A stretch of DNA of 64,000 nucleotides from positions 1 through 64,000 of the forward strand of contig JACZTG010000004.1 of NCBI GenBank assembly GCA_022573815.1. The letters are read 5' to 3'. The notes beneath the pieces were generated by a model. The model ran no database searches and had not been told where the DNA came from. It saw nothing but the letters and a program-made list of their open reading frames with translations. This stretch comes from Candidatus Neomarinimicrobiota bacterium. GTDB taxonomy: Bacteria > Fidelibacterota > SORT01. Every line of letters begins with the position of its first letter. The first letter of the stretch is position 1. Positions 1-7,727 of this stretch are shown here, piece by piece. The position numbers and the translations under genes were made by a program.

Positions 1-110
1 GAATCATAAAAATAATTGTTGCATTTTATTACATAATGGTTAATCTATAAACTTGCTTAAGCTGTGAAGCTTACAATAAGCAATTAACTCAAAATCGGGG
101 CGAATTAAGT

Positions 111-557
111 ATGAAGATCTTTGTCGGAAACCTTTCATTAGTGTTAACCGAAGACGACCTTGAGCATCTTTTTGAGACTTTCGGTAAGGTTAAAAGTGTC
201 CGCATTGTGACAGATAAAATCAGCGGTCTTCCTGCCGGTTTCGTTGATATGCCTAATGATAAAGAAGCAGAACTGGCTATTAGAAATTTGGACGGCATTG
301 AGGTAATAGGGCATACCATTACACTGCGCTCCCGCGCAAAGGATTCGGATAGGCGGGAGGAGGATGATCGGCGCGAAGATAAACGCAGGGAACCAATGGA
401 ACGAAGAATGCCGCTTGACAGGAGGCTTTATATTGACAAAATCGAATTTGACGATCGACGGAATATTATTGATAGGCGGGTAAATCCTCCGCGAAGAAGT
501 AATAGCAACAGACGCTTAACTACAAGTCGCAGAACACAGGTCAATCGCAGAGCGTAA
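111..557 (+). CDS. RRM-family RNA-binding protein with Arg-rich tail
   Basis: Predicted cytoplasmic single-stranded RNA-binding protein of 148 residues. Residues 1-78 form one RNA-recognition motif: RNP2 is KIFVGNL (2-8), and the RNP1 region around 39-47 reads GLPAGFVDM, which keeps the GFV core but lacks the usual basic Arg/Lys-Gly start. From about residue 80 to the end the chain is low-complexity and very arginine-rich, with repeated DRR, NRR and SRR triplets, and is probably disordered and RNA-binding. Bacterial RRM proteins are normally 80-100 residues, often with Gly-rich tails, so the Arg-rich extension is distinctive. It is a single-gene unit ahead of leuS, which has its own promoter. 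RNA targets cannot be read from the sequence. Confidence 0.9.
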   Translation: MKIFVGNLSLVLTEDDLEHLFETFGKVKSVRIVTDKISGLPAGFVDMPNDKEAELAIRNLDGIEVIGHTITLRSRAKDSDRREEDDRREDKRREPMERRMPLDRRLYIDKIEFDDRRNIIDRRVNPPRRSNSNRRLTTSRRTQVNRRA

Positions 558-631
558 TCAGCTAAAAAGCCTCAGTTTTAATTCTACTATCTTTATTTTT
601 TAATCTTCTCTCATTATATTCTTCACTTATC

Positions 632-660
632 TTGACTTGCCGATAGATATTACTTATTAT
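632..660 (+). promoter_or_regulatory. Sigma-70-type promoter for leuS
   Basis: TTGACT at 632-637 and TATTAT at 655-660 are separated by exactly 17 bases, each matching the sigma-70 consensus at five of six positions. Transcription would start near 667, giving a leader of about 53 bases before leuS. The same pair of hexamers with the same spacing recurs before the gene at 46172, which strengthens the call. Confidence 0.65.
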
Positions 661-719
661 TCGGTCTGCTGAAACAGTAAAATAATATTACCGATTAAAG
701 GAAAACGATATTTGTAGAA

Positions 720-3146
720 ATGGCGGATAATTTCGATCATAAAGCAATAGAGACCAAGTGGCAGGAAATCTGGGCTGAATCAAAACAGCATAATATTGAT
801 CTCTCGGACGACAAAGATAAATTATATGTTTTGGTGATGTTTAGTTATCCATCGGGGGATAAGCTCCATATTGGACATTGGTATAATTACGGGCCCACAG
901 ACAGCTGGGCTCGCTTTAAAAAATTGCAGGGATTCAAGGTATTCGAACCGATGGGATTTGATTCGTTCGGGCTGCCGGCGGAAAATTACGCCATAAAACA
1001 CGGAGTTCATCCGGCAGTTTCCACCAAGAAAAATATTGAATATATGACCGAGCAATTGCATAGGATTGGTGCTATGTATGATTGGGATAAATATTTAAGT
1101 ACTTCAGATCCCGAATATTATAAGTGGACGCAGTGGCTGTTCCTGAAACTTTTTGATATGGGATTGGCATATAAAGAAGAAGCGCCGGTTAATTGGTGCC
1201 CATCGTGCTTAACTGTTTTGGCAAATGAGCAAGTTATTGACGGACAATGCGAGCGATGCGAAAGTGAAGTAAAGAAAAAAAACCTGAGTCAGTGGTTTTT
1301 CAGAATTACAAAGTACGCGGAAGAATTATTGGATGGTCTCGCTAATATCAATTGGCCTGAATCGACCAAATTGATGCAGAAAAACTGGATAGGAAAGTCA
1401 GAAGGCACTTCAGTGTTATTCCAGATAGACGGCACAAAAGAAAGTCTGAACATATTCACCACGCGGGTTGATACGATTTACGGGGCTACATTCATTGTTG
1501 TAGCTCCCGAGCATCACATTCTCGAGCATATAGTCAGCGATGAAAATAGAAAAGAAGTTGATGCGTATATTGAGAAAGCGAAAAATACTTCCGAAATAGA
1601 GCGAAGCACTCTTGACCGGGAGAAGACGGGAGTGTTTACCGGCGCATACGGCGTTAATCCTATCACAGGTGAAAAAATACCCGTCTGGACATCAGATTTT
1701 GTCTTAGTTACTTACGGCTCCGGAGCAATATTCGGTACTCCCGGACATGATAAAAGAGATTGGGAATTCGCAACGAAATTCGGACTTCCGATAAAGCAGG
1801 TGATTGAACCATACGATGGCGAGCCTGTGGATCTTGAAAAAGATGTTTGCAGCGGGGATGGGATTCTTATCAACTCGGGCGAGTATAACGGGCTGTATTA
1901 TAAAGAGGGAATAGTTAAAATAACAGAGGCTCTCGAAAAATTGGGCGCCGGCAATGCTACTATTAATTACCGCTTGCGAGATTGGCTGATTTCCCGCCAA
2001 CGCTATTGGGGAGCGCCGATTCCTATAATTTATTGTGATTCATGCGGAATGGTTCCTGTTCCTGAAGAAGATCTCCCTGTATTACTGCCGGATGATGTTG
2101 ATCTGGAGAAATATATCGGCCTGGATAAATCTCCTTTAGCTGAATCAAAATCATTCAGCAACGTGGACTGTCCGAAATGCGGCTTAAAAGGGAAGAGGGA
2201 AGTGGATACAATGGATACATTTGTGGATTCATCGTGGTATTTCCTGAGATACACCGACCCGAATTATAATGAAGCTCCATGGGATTCCAAATTAACCGAT
2301 AAATGGTTGCCGGTAGATCAATATGTGGGCGGGAAAGACCATGCTACGTTGCACCTTTTATATTCTCGCTTCGTTTGTATGGCGCTAAAGGAGGGTGGAT
2401 ATCTGAATTTCTCGGAACCGTTTAAAAATTTATTCCACCAGGGAGTTATAACGAATAACGGTTCAAAGATGTCAAAATCGAGAAATAATGTTGTCAGCCC
2501 TGATCCATTTATCATAAATTACGGGTCGGATACTTTCAGGATGTACCTGATGTTTATGGGGCCGTATGACGAGGGATGCGACTGGAATGATTCCGGTATA
2601 CTCGGTATTTACCGGTTCTTGAATCGTGTATGGAGATTGTGCAGAGGCGATGTTGTTAGTAAAAAATCTGAGATTTCCGTCGATGAAATGAATCGTATGA
2701 TGCATAAAACGATTAAATCGGTCACTCTTGATTTGCAAATAATGAACTTTAATACAGCCATCAGCCGGATTATGGAATGCGTTAATTATCTTTATAAGGT
2801 AGAAAAGCCTGAAAAAGAACATCTTGAAACATTAATTGTCTTACTTGCGCCGTTTGCACCACATTTATCAGAGGAGATTTGGCAAATGTTCGGCAATTCT
2901 GAGAGTATTTTCAATCATAAATGGCCATCGTGGGATGAAGATCTAGCTAAATCTGAAAAAGCGTCAATTGCTGTGCAGGTATTAGGGAAGTTGAGAGGCT
3001 CGTTTGATATCGATATGGACTCAACCGATGATATATTAGTGGAAAATGCACTAAATATTGACAATGTGAAGAAATATGTGGAAGGTAAGCAGATAGTTAA
3101 GAAAATTGTGATTAAAAACAAATTAGTGAACTTTGTAGTTAGGTAA
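720..3146 (+). CDS. leuS: Leucyl-tRNA synthetase
   Basis: Class I aminoacyl-tRNA synthetase that charges tRNA-Leu in the cytoplasm. At 808 residues it has the normal bacterial length. The ATP-binding HIGH signature is at residues 50-53 and the KMSKS loop at 583-587. Two zinc-type cysteine clusters are visible, a CPSC/CERC pair near residue 160 and a CDSC/CPKC pair near 440-485. The large insertion between the Rossmann halves carries the CP1 editing domain (TTRVDT and the GTPGHDKRD region). The ATG at 720 is chosen because the protein begins in the conserved N-terminal helix. A weak AAAGGAAA lies about 17 bases upstream. It is apparently monocistronic behind the promoter at 632-660. Confidence 0.97.
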   Translation: MADNFDHKAIETKWQEIWAESKQHNIDLSDDKDKLYVLVMFSYPSGDKLHIGHWYNYGPTDSWARFKKLQGFKVFEPMGFDSFGLPAENYAIKHGVHPAVSTKKNIEYMTEQLHRIGAMYDWDKYLSTSDPEYYKWTQWLFLKLFDMGLAYKEEAPVNWCPSCLTVLANEQVIDGQCERCESEVKKKNLSQWFFRITKYAEELLDGLANINWPESTKLMQKNWIGKSEGTSVLFQIDGTKESLNIFTTRVDTIYGATFIVVAPEHHILEHIVSDENRKEVDAYIEKAKNTSEIERSTLDREKTGVFTGAYGVNPITGEKIPVWTSDFVLVTYGSGAIFGTPGHDKRDWEFATKFGLPIKQVIEPYDGEPVDLEKDVCSGDGILINSGEYNGLYYKEGIVKITEALEKLGAGNATINYRLRDWLISRQRYWGAPIPIIYCDSCGMVPVPEEDLPVLLPDDVDLEKYIGLDKSPLAESKSFSNVDCPKCGLKGKREVDTMDTFVDSSWYFLRYTDPNYNEAPWDSKLTDKWLPVDQYVGGKDHATLHLLYSRFVCMALKEGGYLNFSEPFKNLFHQGVITNNGSKMSKSRNNVVSPDPFIINYGSDTFRMYLMFMGPYDEGCDWNDSGILGIYRFLNRVWRLCRGDVVSKKSEISVDEMNRMMHKTIKSVTLDLQIMNFNTAISRIMECVNYLYKVEKPEKEHLETLIVLLAPFAPHLSEEIWQMFGNSESIFNHKWPSWDEDLAKSEKASIAVQVLGKLRGSFDIDMDSTDDILVENALNIDNVKKYVEGKQIVKKIVIKNKLVNFVVR

Positions 3147-3180
3147 TAAGGCAGGCTTAACGTTAATTATGCCAGGTATA

Positions 3181-3227
3181 CATAATATATGTTATGCGTC
3201 GTTATGAACGGGATATATATCACGTTC
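3181..3227. repeat. Two inverted repeats between convergent genes
   Basis: The first dyad (3181-3196) has CATAA/TTATG arms. The second (3206-3227) is an 11-base-pair dyad with one G/A mismatch, with GAACG/CGTTC outer arms around GATATATATC. They lie between the convergent ends of leuS and the gene at 3247-3549. A bidirectional transcription stop is the simplest reading, but neither side has a T tract, so function is uncertain. Confidence 0.4.
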
Positions 3228-3246
3228 AACGGCTCCTCTCTATACT

Positions 3247-3549
3247 CTATATAGTGAATCTTTTACTTTTAATGCCGTATTTATTGCTTTCTTTCGGTAC
3301 TTTCAAATTAGCGGAATATGAGAGTTCATAATTAGATGCTATCCTGTTTAATTCATAAGGGTCTATAAGTCCCTGTGATATAGATAATTCCATAAATGCT
3401 TTTGTGGTCATTGAAAATCTAACTAACATATCTACCGCACCATTTAGATCCCGCATACTTTCTTGCATCAAATCAAGGTGTTTTTCTAATTTTCCAAGTT
3501 TTTGGTTTATTGCTTCAATTCCCTGCTGCTGGCTGTTTTTCTCTGACAT
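3247..3549 (-). CDS. Small coiled-coil protein of unknown function
   Basis: I do not recognise a family for this 100-residue protein. Residues 8-45 have heptad-like spacing of Leu, Ile and Met (EAINQKLGKLEKHLDLM) and are probably a coiled coil. The middle is helical and the last 20 residues are Lys-rich. There is no signal peptide or membrane segment. Its start lies one base after the stop of the TrkA-type channel gene and it shares that transcript with the diguanylate cyclase further upstream. That placement suggests a soluble partner or a local regulator of the channel, which is inference only. Confidence 0.7.
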   Translation of the reverse strand: MSEKNSQQQGIEAINQKLGKLEKHLDLMQESMRDLNGAVDMLVRFSMTTKAFMELSISQGLIDPYELNRIASNYELSYSANLKVPKESNKYGIKSKRFTI

Positions 3550-3550
3550 A

Positions 3551-4546
3551 TTAATTCTCGCTTTCTATAGTTTCTAATTTTGTAATTTGTTCCGGCTCTC
3601 CAAGCGCAAAAAGGATATCTCCCTTGGTAATCAGCTCATTCGGGCTGGGATTTAACATTATATTCCCGTTAGAGCGTTTTATTGCTGCAATCAGCACATT
3701 ATAATTGTCACGGATTTTAGATGTGGCTATTGTTTTGCCGATCAGTGAAGAATTTTCTTTTATGATTATTTCGTCAATTTCAAGACCGATACCTTCACCG
3801 TTTGTAGTTAGTTCAATGAGCTCTACGGTTGACGGTTTAAGTAATACTTGAGCCATAGCGTGTCCACCCGCATCATACGGGTTAATTACCTTATTTGCGC
3901 CGGACCTGAGAAGATTAGCCGTTCCTCTATCAGTTTCAGAGCGAGCGACAATGAATAAATCTTCCTTAAGGGAACGCGCCGTCAAAGTACAATAAACATT
4001 ATCGGCATCCGAATCAACGACCGTCAGGAGTCCTTTTGCGTATTCTAAACCGGCGGATGATAGAACTCCATCGTCGGTAACGTCACCGAGAATAGAAAAT
4101 ACTCCGTTCTCGGTAAGCTGCTGCACCACATCAGGGTTCCGCTCAATGACAATATACTTTTCTTTCTTTTTGCTGAGTTCCCGGCAGATTATTTTACCCA
4201 TCCTTCCATAGCCGGCAATTATATAATGATCTTTGAGTTTATTAATAGATTTTTGCATCTTTCTCCTAAAGAAATATTTTGTATCAGCCAGTCTGTAGGT
4301 GATGTAATTCAGCGCAATCGCTAAAGTACCGATACTAAAAACAATCAGGAAAATTACATGCCACCTACCCAATTCGGATAACGGGTGAACTTCTTTAAAC
4401 CCAACTGAACTGATAGTTATTATAGTCATATACACTGAATCTGTGAAAGACCAATTCTCGATTTTCATAAAACCGATTACGCCGAAGAGAAAAACGAATG
4501 CCAAAAAGAATAACGCTTTATGTAGTTTTGCGGATGAGCTCATCAC
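3551..4546 (-). CDS. Two-TM ion channel with TrkA-N and TrkA-C (RCK) domains
   Basis: Inner-membrane ligand-gated cation channel of the MthK/TrkA class, 331 residues. Two membrane helices (about 10-28 and 62-85) flank a pore loop. A TrkA-N Rossmann domain follows at about 105-220, with its nucleotide-binding GYGRMGK motif, then a TrkA-C domain at about 245-328. The pore loop reads TISSVGFKEVHP: the TVGYG-type filter is altered, with Phe for Tyr and Lys where the second Gly normally stands. Potassium selectivity is therefore not guaranteed, although the EVHPLS tail is typical of bacterial homologues. The gene overlaps the upstream GGDEF gene by four bases, so the two are translationally coupled. 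Confidence 0.88.
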   Translation of the reverse strand: MMSSSAKLHKALFFLAFVFLFGVIGFMKIENWSFTDSVYMTIITISSVGFKEVHPLSELGRWHVIFLIVFSIGTLAIALNYITYRLADTKYFFRRKMQKSINKLKDHYIIAGYGRMGKIICRELSKKKEKYIVIERNPDVVQQLTENGVFSILGDVTDDGVLSSAGLEYAKGLLTVVDSDADNVYCTLTARSLKEDLFIVARSETDRGTANLLRSGANKVINPYDAGGHAMAQVLLKPSTVELIELTTNGEGIGLEIDEIIIKENSSLIGKTIATSKIRDNYNVLIAAIKRSNGNIMLNPSPNELITKGDILFALGEPEQITKLETIESEN

Positions 4547-5490
4547 TTTGATTCTTTAGGGAGTTCAGAATCTTCGAATGAGATGGATTTGTTCCTTCCG
4601 CTGTTTTTAGCGCTATATAGAGCCCTGTCAGCGTTGTAAATCAGAGAATTTATCGTTGCTTCATTTTCTCCGTTGAATGAGGATAGGCCTATACTGATAG
4701 TAATAGACAGTTGTTTATTGTTGAATTCGAATTCCGCTTCCTCAATATCTTTCCTGAGTCGTTCGCATGCCATATAGGAAGATTCCGGTTCACTGTTTAT
4801 GAGGAGCCAAATGAACTCCTCTCCCCCATATCTCGCCACAACATCATGAGCTCTTTTCCCATGATCCATTATGGCTGCTACTTCCTTCAGAACAAAGTCG
4901 CCTGTCTGGTGACCGTAAGTGTCATTAAAATCCTTAAAAAAATCTATATCAATCATAGCGCAGCTCATAGAAAGTTCATGTCTTTTAGTTCTTGAAAGTT
5001 CTCTTTTGAATAATTCTTCAAGGTAACGTCTATTAGGAAGCATAGTGAGGTCATCGGTTGACGACTGAAAAGACATTTTGTCTATTTGCCCCTGTATGAA
5101 CAGATAAATTATTCCTAAACCACCGACAGTTATCGAAAGTTTTGCAATTAGCCAGGGCGCTTGTAAACTAAAAAAGCCTTCTTCAGCCATTATATTGCCC
5201 GTACCGTATAAAGAGTTAAAGAGCATATAGGTTTCATTGGTCAAAAGTGTAACGCCTGCAATTGCCAATATAAAATAAATAAAAGCTGCTCCGCCACGTT
5301 GACGCATTCGCCAGTACTTCAGATAAAATTTCAGGGCAGATGCCAGTATTACCGTCCAAATAGTCGTGTTTAAAAAATGAATAAATATTGCTATTCGATG
5401 GAATTTATCTATTTGTGCTTCGTTAATAATAATTAAAAATAGCAGATACGCTAAAAACGAAATGGGAAATATATATCCGATCTTCCTCAA
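4543..5490 (-). CDS. Membrane-bound diguanylate cyclase (GGDEF)
   Basis: Makes the second messenger cyclic di-GMP from GTP. Residues 1-135 contain about four hydrophobic helices that anchor the protein in the inner membrane. No named sensor domain is recognised in this part. The GGDEF domain covers about 143-310 with the active-site GGEEF at 222-226 and the metal-binding DIDFFKDFND at 181-190. An inhibitory RxxD site (RAHD, 213-216) lies five residues before the GGEEF, so product inhibition is expected. No EAL or HD-GYP domain is present. The stop overlaps the start of the TrkA-type channel by four bases, linking a c-di-GMP source with an ion channel in one transcript. Confidence 0.93.
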   Translation of the reverse strand: MRKIGYIFPISFLAYLLFLIIINEAQIDKFHRIAIFIHFLNTTIWTVILASALKFYLKYWRMRQRGGAAFIYFILAIAGVTLLTNETYMLFNSLYGTGNIMAEEGFFSLQAPWLIAKLSITVGGLGIIYLFIQGQIDKMSFQSSTDDLTMLPNRRYLEELFKRELSRTKRHELSMSCAMIDIDFFKDFNDTYGHQTGDFVLKEVAAIMDHGKRAHDVVARYGGEEFIWLLINSEPESSYMACERLRKDIEEAEFEFNNKQLSITISIGLSSFNGENEATINSLIYNADRALYSAKNSGRNKSISFEDSELPKESK

Positions 5491-5569
5491 ATTAATACAC
5501 CAGATATTAATTGAACTAATTTATCCCGACAATATAATTAGGATAGAAGTGATTTACAAGCAGACCGGT

Positions 5570-6337
5570 TCAGCGGATAATATATTCTTTAAAATCTTTA
5601 CCCACTTCAACAGAACCATTAAAATTTCGTTTTATCAGAGAAACAACATCAATTTCATCCATTTCAGGATATAAATGAGTTAACAGAAGTTTCTTAACCG
5701 CTGCCTTTTCAGCTATAATTGCGAGAGTAGCTGGAGTGAAATGCCCCTCTTTCCTGTTTTCATCCCGAAATGAGCATTCCGAAATCGCAAGATCGGCATT
5801 ATCAAAAAGAGCTAAGAGATTATCTCCGGCTTCCGTATCGCCCGTATAGCTGAACAGATCTCCATCCACGGTTTCAATCCGGTAGCCGAGGCTGTTTGGT
5901 TGATGGTACGTTGCATAAGGAATTATTTTACCGCCGTGAATTTCTATTTCCATTCCGGGTTTTAATTCAACAACATTGATAGACGAATTCTGACTGTAAA
6001 CCCAGCTGCCTCCGATCGCTTCCAAATTCTTAAGATAATCTATAAGACCAAGTGGGCCGTAAACATTTAGCTCGGTGGGTTCTTTAAATAACGGGTCATG
6101 TTTTCTCGCAAATAATAAAGGCAATAAATCAGTGACGTGATCCACATGTAAATGTGTATAAAATACGTTTTTGATTGTTTTATAATCTACACCAACGGAG
6201 GCAATCCTATTCAAAGTTCCGCTCCCGCTGTCAAACAGCATAAACCTGCCATCCAGGTTGATTAAGTATCCTGATTGAGACCGATCCTTATGAGGAACAC
6301 ACGTACCTGAACCGAGAATATGAACACTAAAGTTCAT
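5570..6337 (-). CDS. RNase Z-like metallo-beta-lactamase hydrolase
   Basis: Cytoplasmic zinc hydrolase of the ribonuclease Z/ElaC branch, 255 residues. The metal-binding HLHVDH motif sits at 62-67, followed by more metal-site candidates (YTGDTEAG near 165, the final LTHLYPEM near 225). The N-terminal LGSGTCVP strand is typical of the family. Canonical RNase Z is about 305 residues with an exosite arm; that arm is not obvious here, so this could be a short RNase Z or a related phosphodiesterase. Neither tRNA gene in this window encodes CCA, so a tRNA 3' processing enzyme is needed somewhere in the genome. The start overlaps the cutA stop by four bases. Confidence 0.82.
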   Translation of the reverse strand: MNFSVHILGSGTCVPHKDRSQSGYLINLDGRFMLFDSGSGTLNRIASVGVDYKTIKNVFYTHLHVDHVTDLLPLLFARKHDPLFKEPTELNVYGPLGLIDYLKNLEAIGGSWVYSQNSSINVVELKPGMEIEIHGGKIIPYATYHQPNSLGYRIETVDGDLFSYTGDTEAGDNLLALFDNADLAISECSFRDENRKEGHFTPATLAIIAEKAAVKKLLLTHLYPEMDEIDVVSLIKRNFNGSVEVGKDFKEYIIR

Positions 6338-6657
6338 TCGCTTTCAGTTTCTTTAATCAACCAATCAAGATAATCAGGATTGCCGCCCACTATCGGAATA
6401 GCCAATATTTCAGGAACGTCATAGCTATGCAGGGATTTAACTTCAGAGATGATTTTATCCAGATGAGATTTCGTTGATTTAGCAATAAGCATTACTTCAT
6501 TTTCGTTCTGGATATTTCCATCCCACCAAAATGTTGATTTCATATCGTTTATTATATTGGAGCAAGCAATAAGTCTTTTCTCCAACAATGAATTGGATAT
6601 GAGACCGGCTTCTTCAAGAGAAGATGCAGTCATGAATATGATTATCAGGTCGTCCAC
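6334..6657 (-). CDS. cutA: CutA-like divalent-cation tolerance protein
   Basis: Small trimeric ferredoxin-like-fold protein of 107 residues, the usual CutA length. Recognisable family elements are the N-terminal TASSLEEAG turn, the LIACSNII strand, the WWDGNIQ motif and the C-terminal SYDVPEILAIPI segment with a NPDYLDWL ending. CutA is linked to copper and other divalent-metal tolerance, but its molecular role is unclear even in model bacteria. The gene starts 29 bases after the 3' end of tRNA-Arg and is probably cotranscribed with it and with the RNase Z-like gene, which it overlaps. Confidence 0.93.
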   Translation of the reverse strand: MDDLIIIFMTASSLEEAGLISNSLLEKRLIACSNIINDMKSTFWWDGNIQNENEVMLIAKSTKSHLDKIISEVKSLHSYDVPEILAIPIVGGNPDYLDWLIKETESE

Positions 6658-6686
6658 ATATTTATCTGAGAAATCTAAACTATTTG

Positions 6687-6760
6687 TACGCCAGGCAGGA
6701 TTCGAACCTGCGACCCTTGGCTTCGGAAGCCAATACTCTATCCAGCTGAGCTACTGGCGC
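6687..6760 (-). tRNA. tRNA-Arg (anticodon CCG)
   Basis: A full cloverleaf reads on the minus strand. It has a seven-pair acceptor stem ending in a G1-U72 wobble, a D arm (GCTCAGCTGGATAGAGT), a five-pair anticodon stem TTGGC/GCCAA closing the loop TTCCGAA, and a T arm with GGTTCGAATCC. Loop positions 34-36 are CCG, which reads the Arg codon CGG. The discriminator is A and no CCA is encoded. It sits between folD and cutA on the same strand. Confidence 0.97.
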
Positions 6761-6798
6761 GTAATTCTGAAGATAAATTTAAGATTAAATGAAACAGA

Positions 6799-6822
6799 TT
6801 CAACGGGAATAAGGTCGTTGAA
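6799..6822 (-). terminator. Stem-loop after folD, possible terminator
   Basis: Seven perfect base pairs (TTCAACG/CGTTGAA) enclose a ten-base loop just downstream of the folD stop and upstream of tRNA-Arg. On the minus strand the bases that follow (TCTGTTTCATTT) are only moderately T-rich, so it may be a weak or partial terminator between the two transcription units. Confidence 0.4.
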
Positions 6823-6840
6823 CTAATTCTATGAAGATAA

Positions 6841-7716
6841 TTATGACCAGCCCCCGGCTGCTGTTACACTGTTTTTCATTAACATCATAATAGTCATCGG
6901 ACCGACGCCACCCGGCACGGGAGTAATCGCTTTGGCTTTATCCGCAACTGAATCAAAATCAACATCTCCAACCAACCGGTATCCTGATTTTTTTGATGAA
7001 TCCTCAACTCGATTGGTACCTACATCAATTATTACTACGCCTTCCTTGATCATAGAACCATCGATCATTCCGGGCATTCCTGCTGCTGCGATTAGAATAT
7101 CAGCCTGTTTAGTATGAACTGACAGGTCGGGAGTTCTTGTATGGCAGAGGGTAACCGTTGCATTACCTCCTTCACTTTTCTGTGTCAATAGATTAAGCAG
7201 CGGTCTTCCGACAATTCTACTTCTTCCCACAATGACCACGTGTTTTCCTTCGGGATTATTTCCGCTTCGGAGCAATATTTCTATTATCCCGGCAGGAGTC
7301 GCCGGAACGAATCCACCTTCTCCAATTGTCATCTTACCGACGTTCATGGGATGAAAACCATCCACATCCTTTTCGTAAGAGACAGTTGAAAGCGCATCTT
7401 TTTCATTAATATGCTTTGGCAGAGGGAGCTGCACAAGGATACCATGAATATCATCATCGTTGTTAAAATCATTAATAAGAGCGTGTAATTCATCTTGAGT
7501 AATATTTCCTTCAGGACGAAAATCTTTGGATACGATCCCGAGGTCTGAACACATCTTCTGTTTCATTTTAACATAAGTATCGGAAGCGGGATCATTGCCC
7601 ACAAGAATTACTCCCAATCCCGGAATGATATTCTTTTCTTTTAAACGAGCAATCTCATTTTCGATTTCCGATCGTATTTGATTAGCAATTTCTCTGCCGC
7701 TTATTATTTCAGCCAT
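6841..7716 (-). CDS. folD: Bifunctional methylenetetrahydrofolate dehydrogenase/cyclohydrolase
   Basis: Interconverts 5,10-methylene- and 10-formyl-tetrahydrofolate with NADP, feeding purine, formyl-Met and one-carbon metabolism in the cytoplasm. The 291 residues match family length. The catalytic Tyr48 and Lys52 lie in YVKMK (48-52), the substrate motif QLPLPKHIN near 97, the nucleotide-binding GRSRIVGRPL near 165 and the PVPGGVGPMT signature near 268. It starts 11 bases after the rny stop region on the same strand, so it is probably the last gene of the thrS-to-rny run. Confidence 0.97.
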   Translation of the reverse strand: MAEIISGREIANQIRSEIENEIARLKEKNIIPGLGVILVGNDPASDTYVKMKQKMCSDLGIVSKDFRPEGNITQDELHALINDFNNDDDIHGILVQLPLPKHINEKDALSTVSYEKDVDGFHPMNVGKMTIGEGGFVPATPAGIIEILLRSGNNPEGKHVVIVGRSRIVGRPLLNLLTQKSEGGNATVTLCHTRTPDLSVHTKQADILIAAAGMPGMIDGSMIKEGVVIIDVGTNRVEDSSKKSGYRLVGDVDFDSVADKAKAITPVPGGVGPMTIMMLMKNSVTAAGGWS

Positions 7717-7727
7717 TTATCAAACCC

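Noticed and set aside
1-110. Promoter upstream of the RRM gene
   Set aside because: CATAAT (32-37) and TATAAA (46-51) are present but lack a matching -35 at proper spacing.
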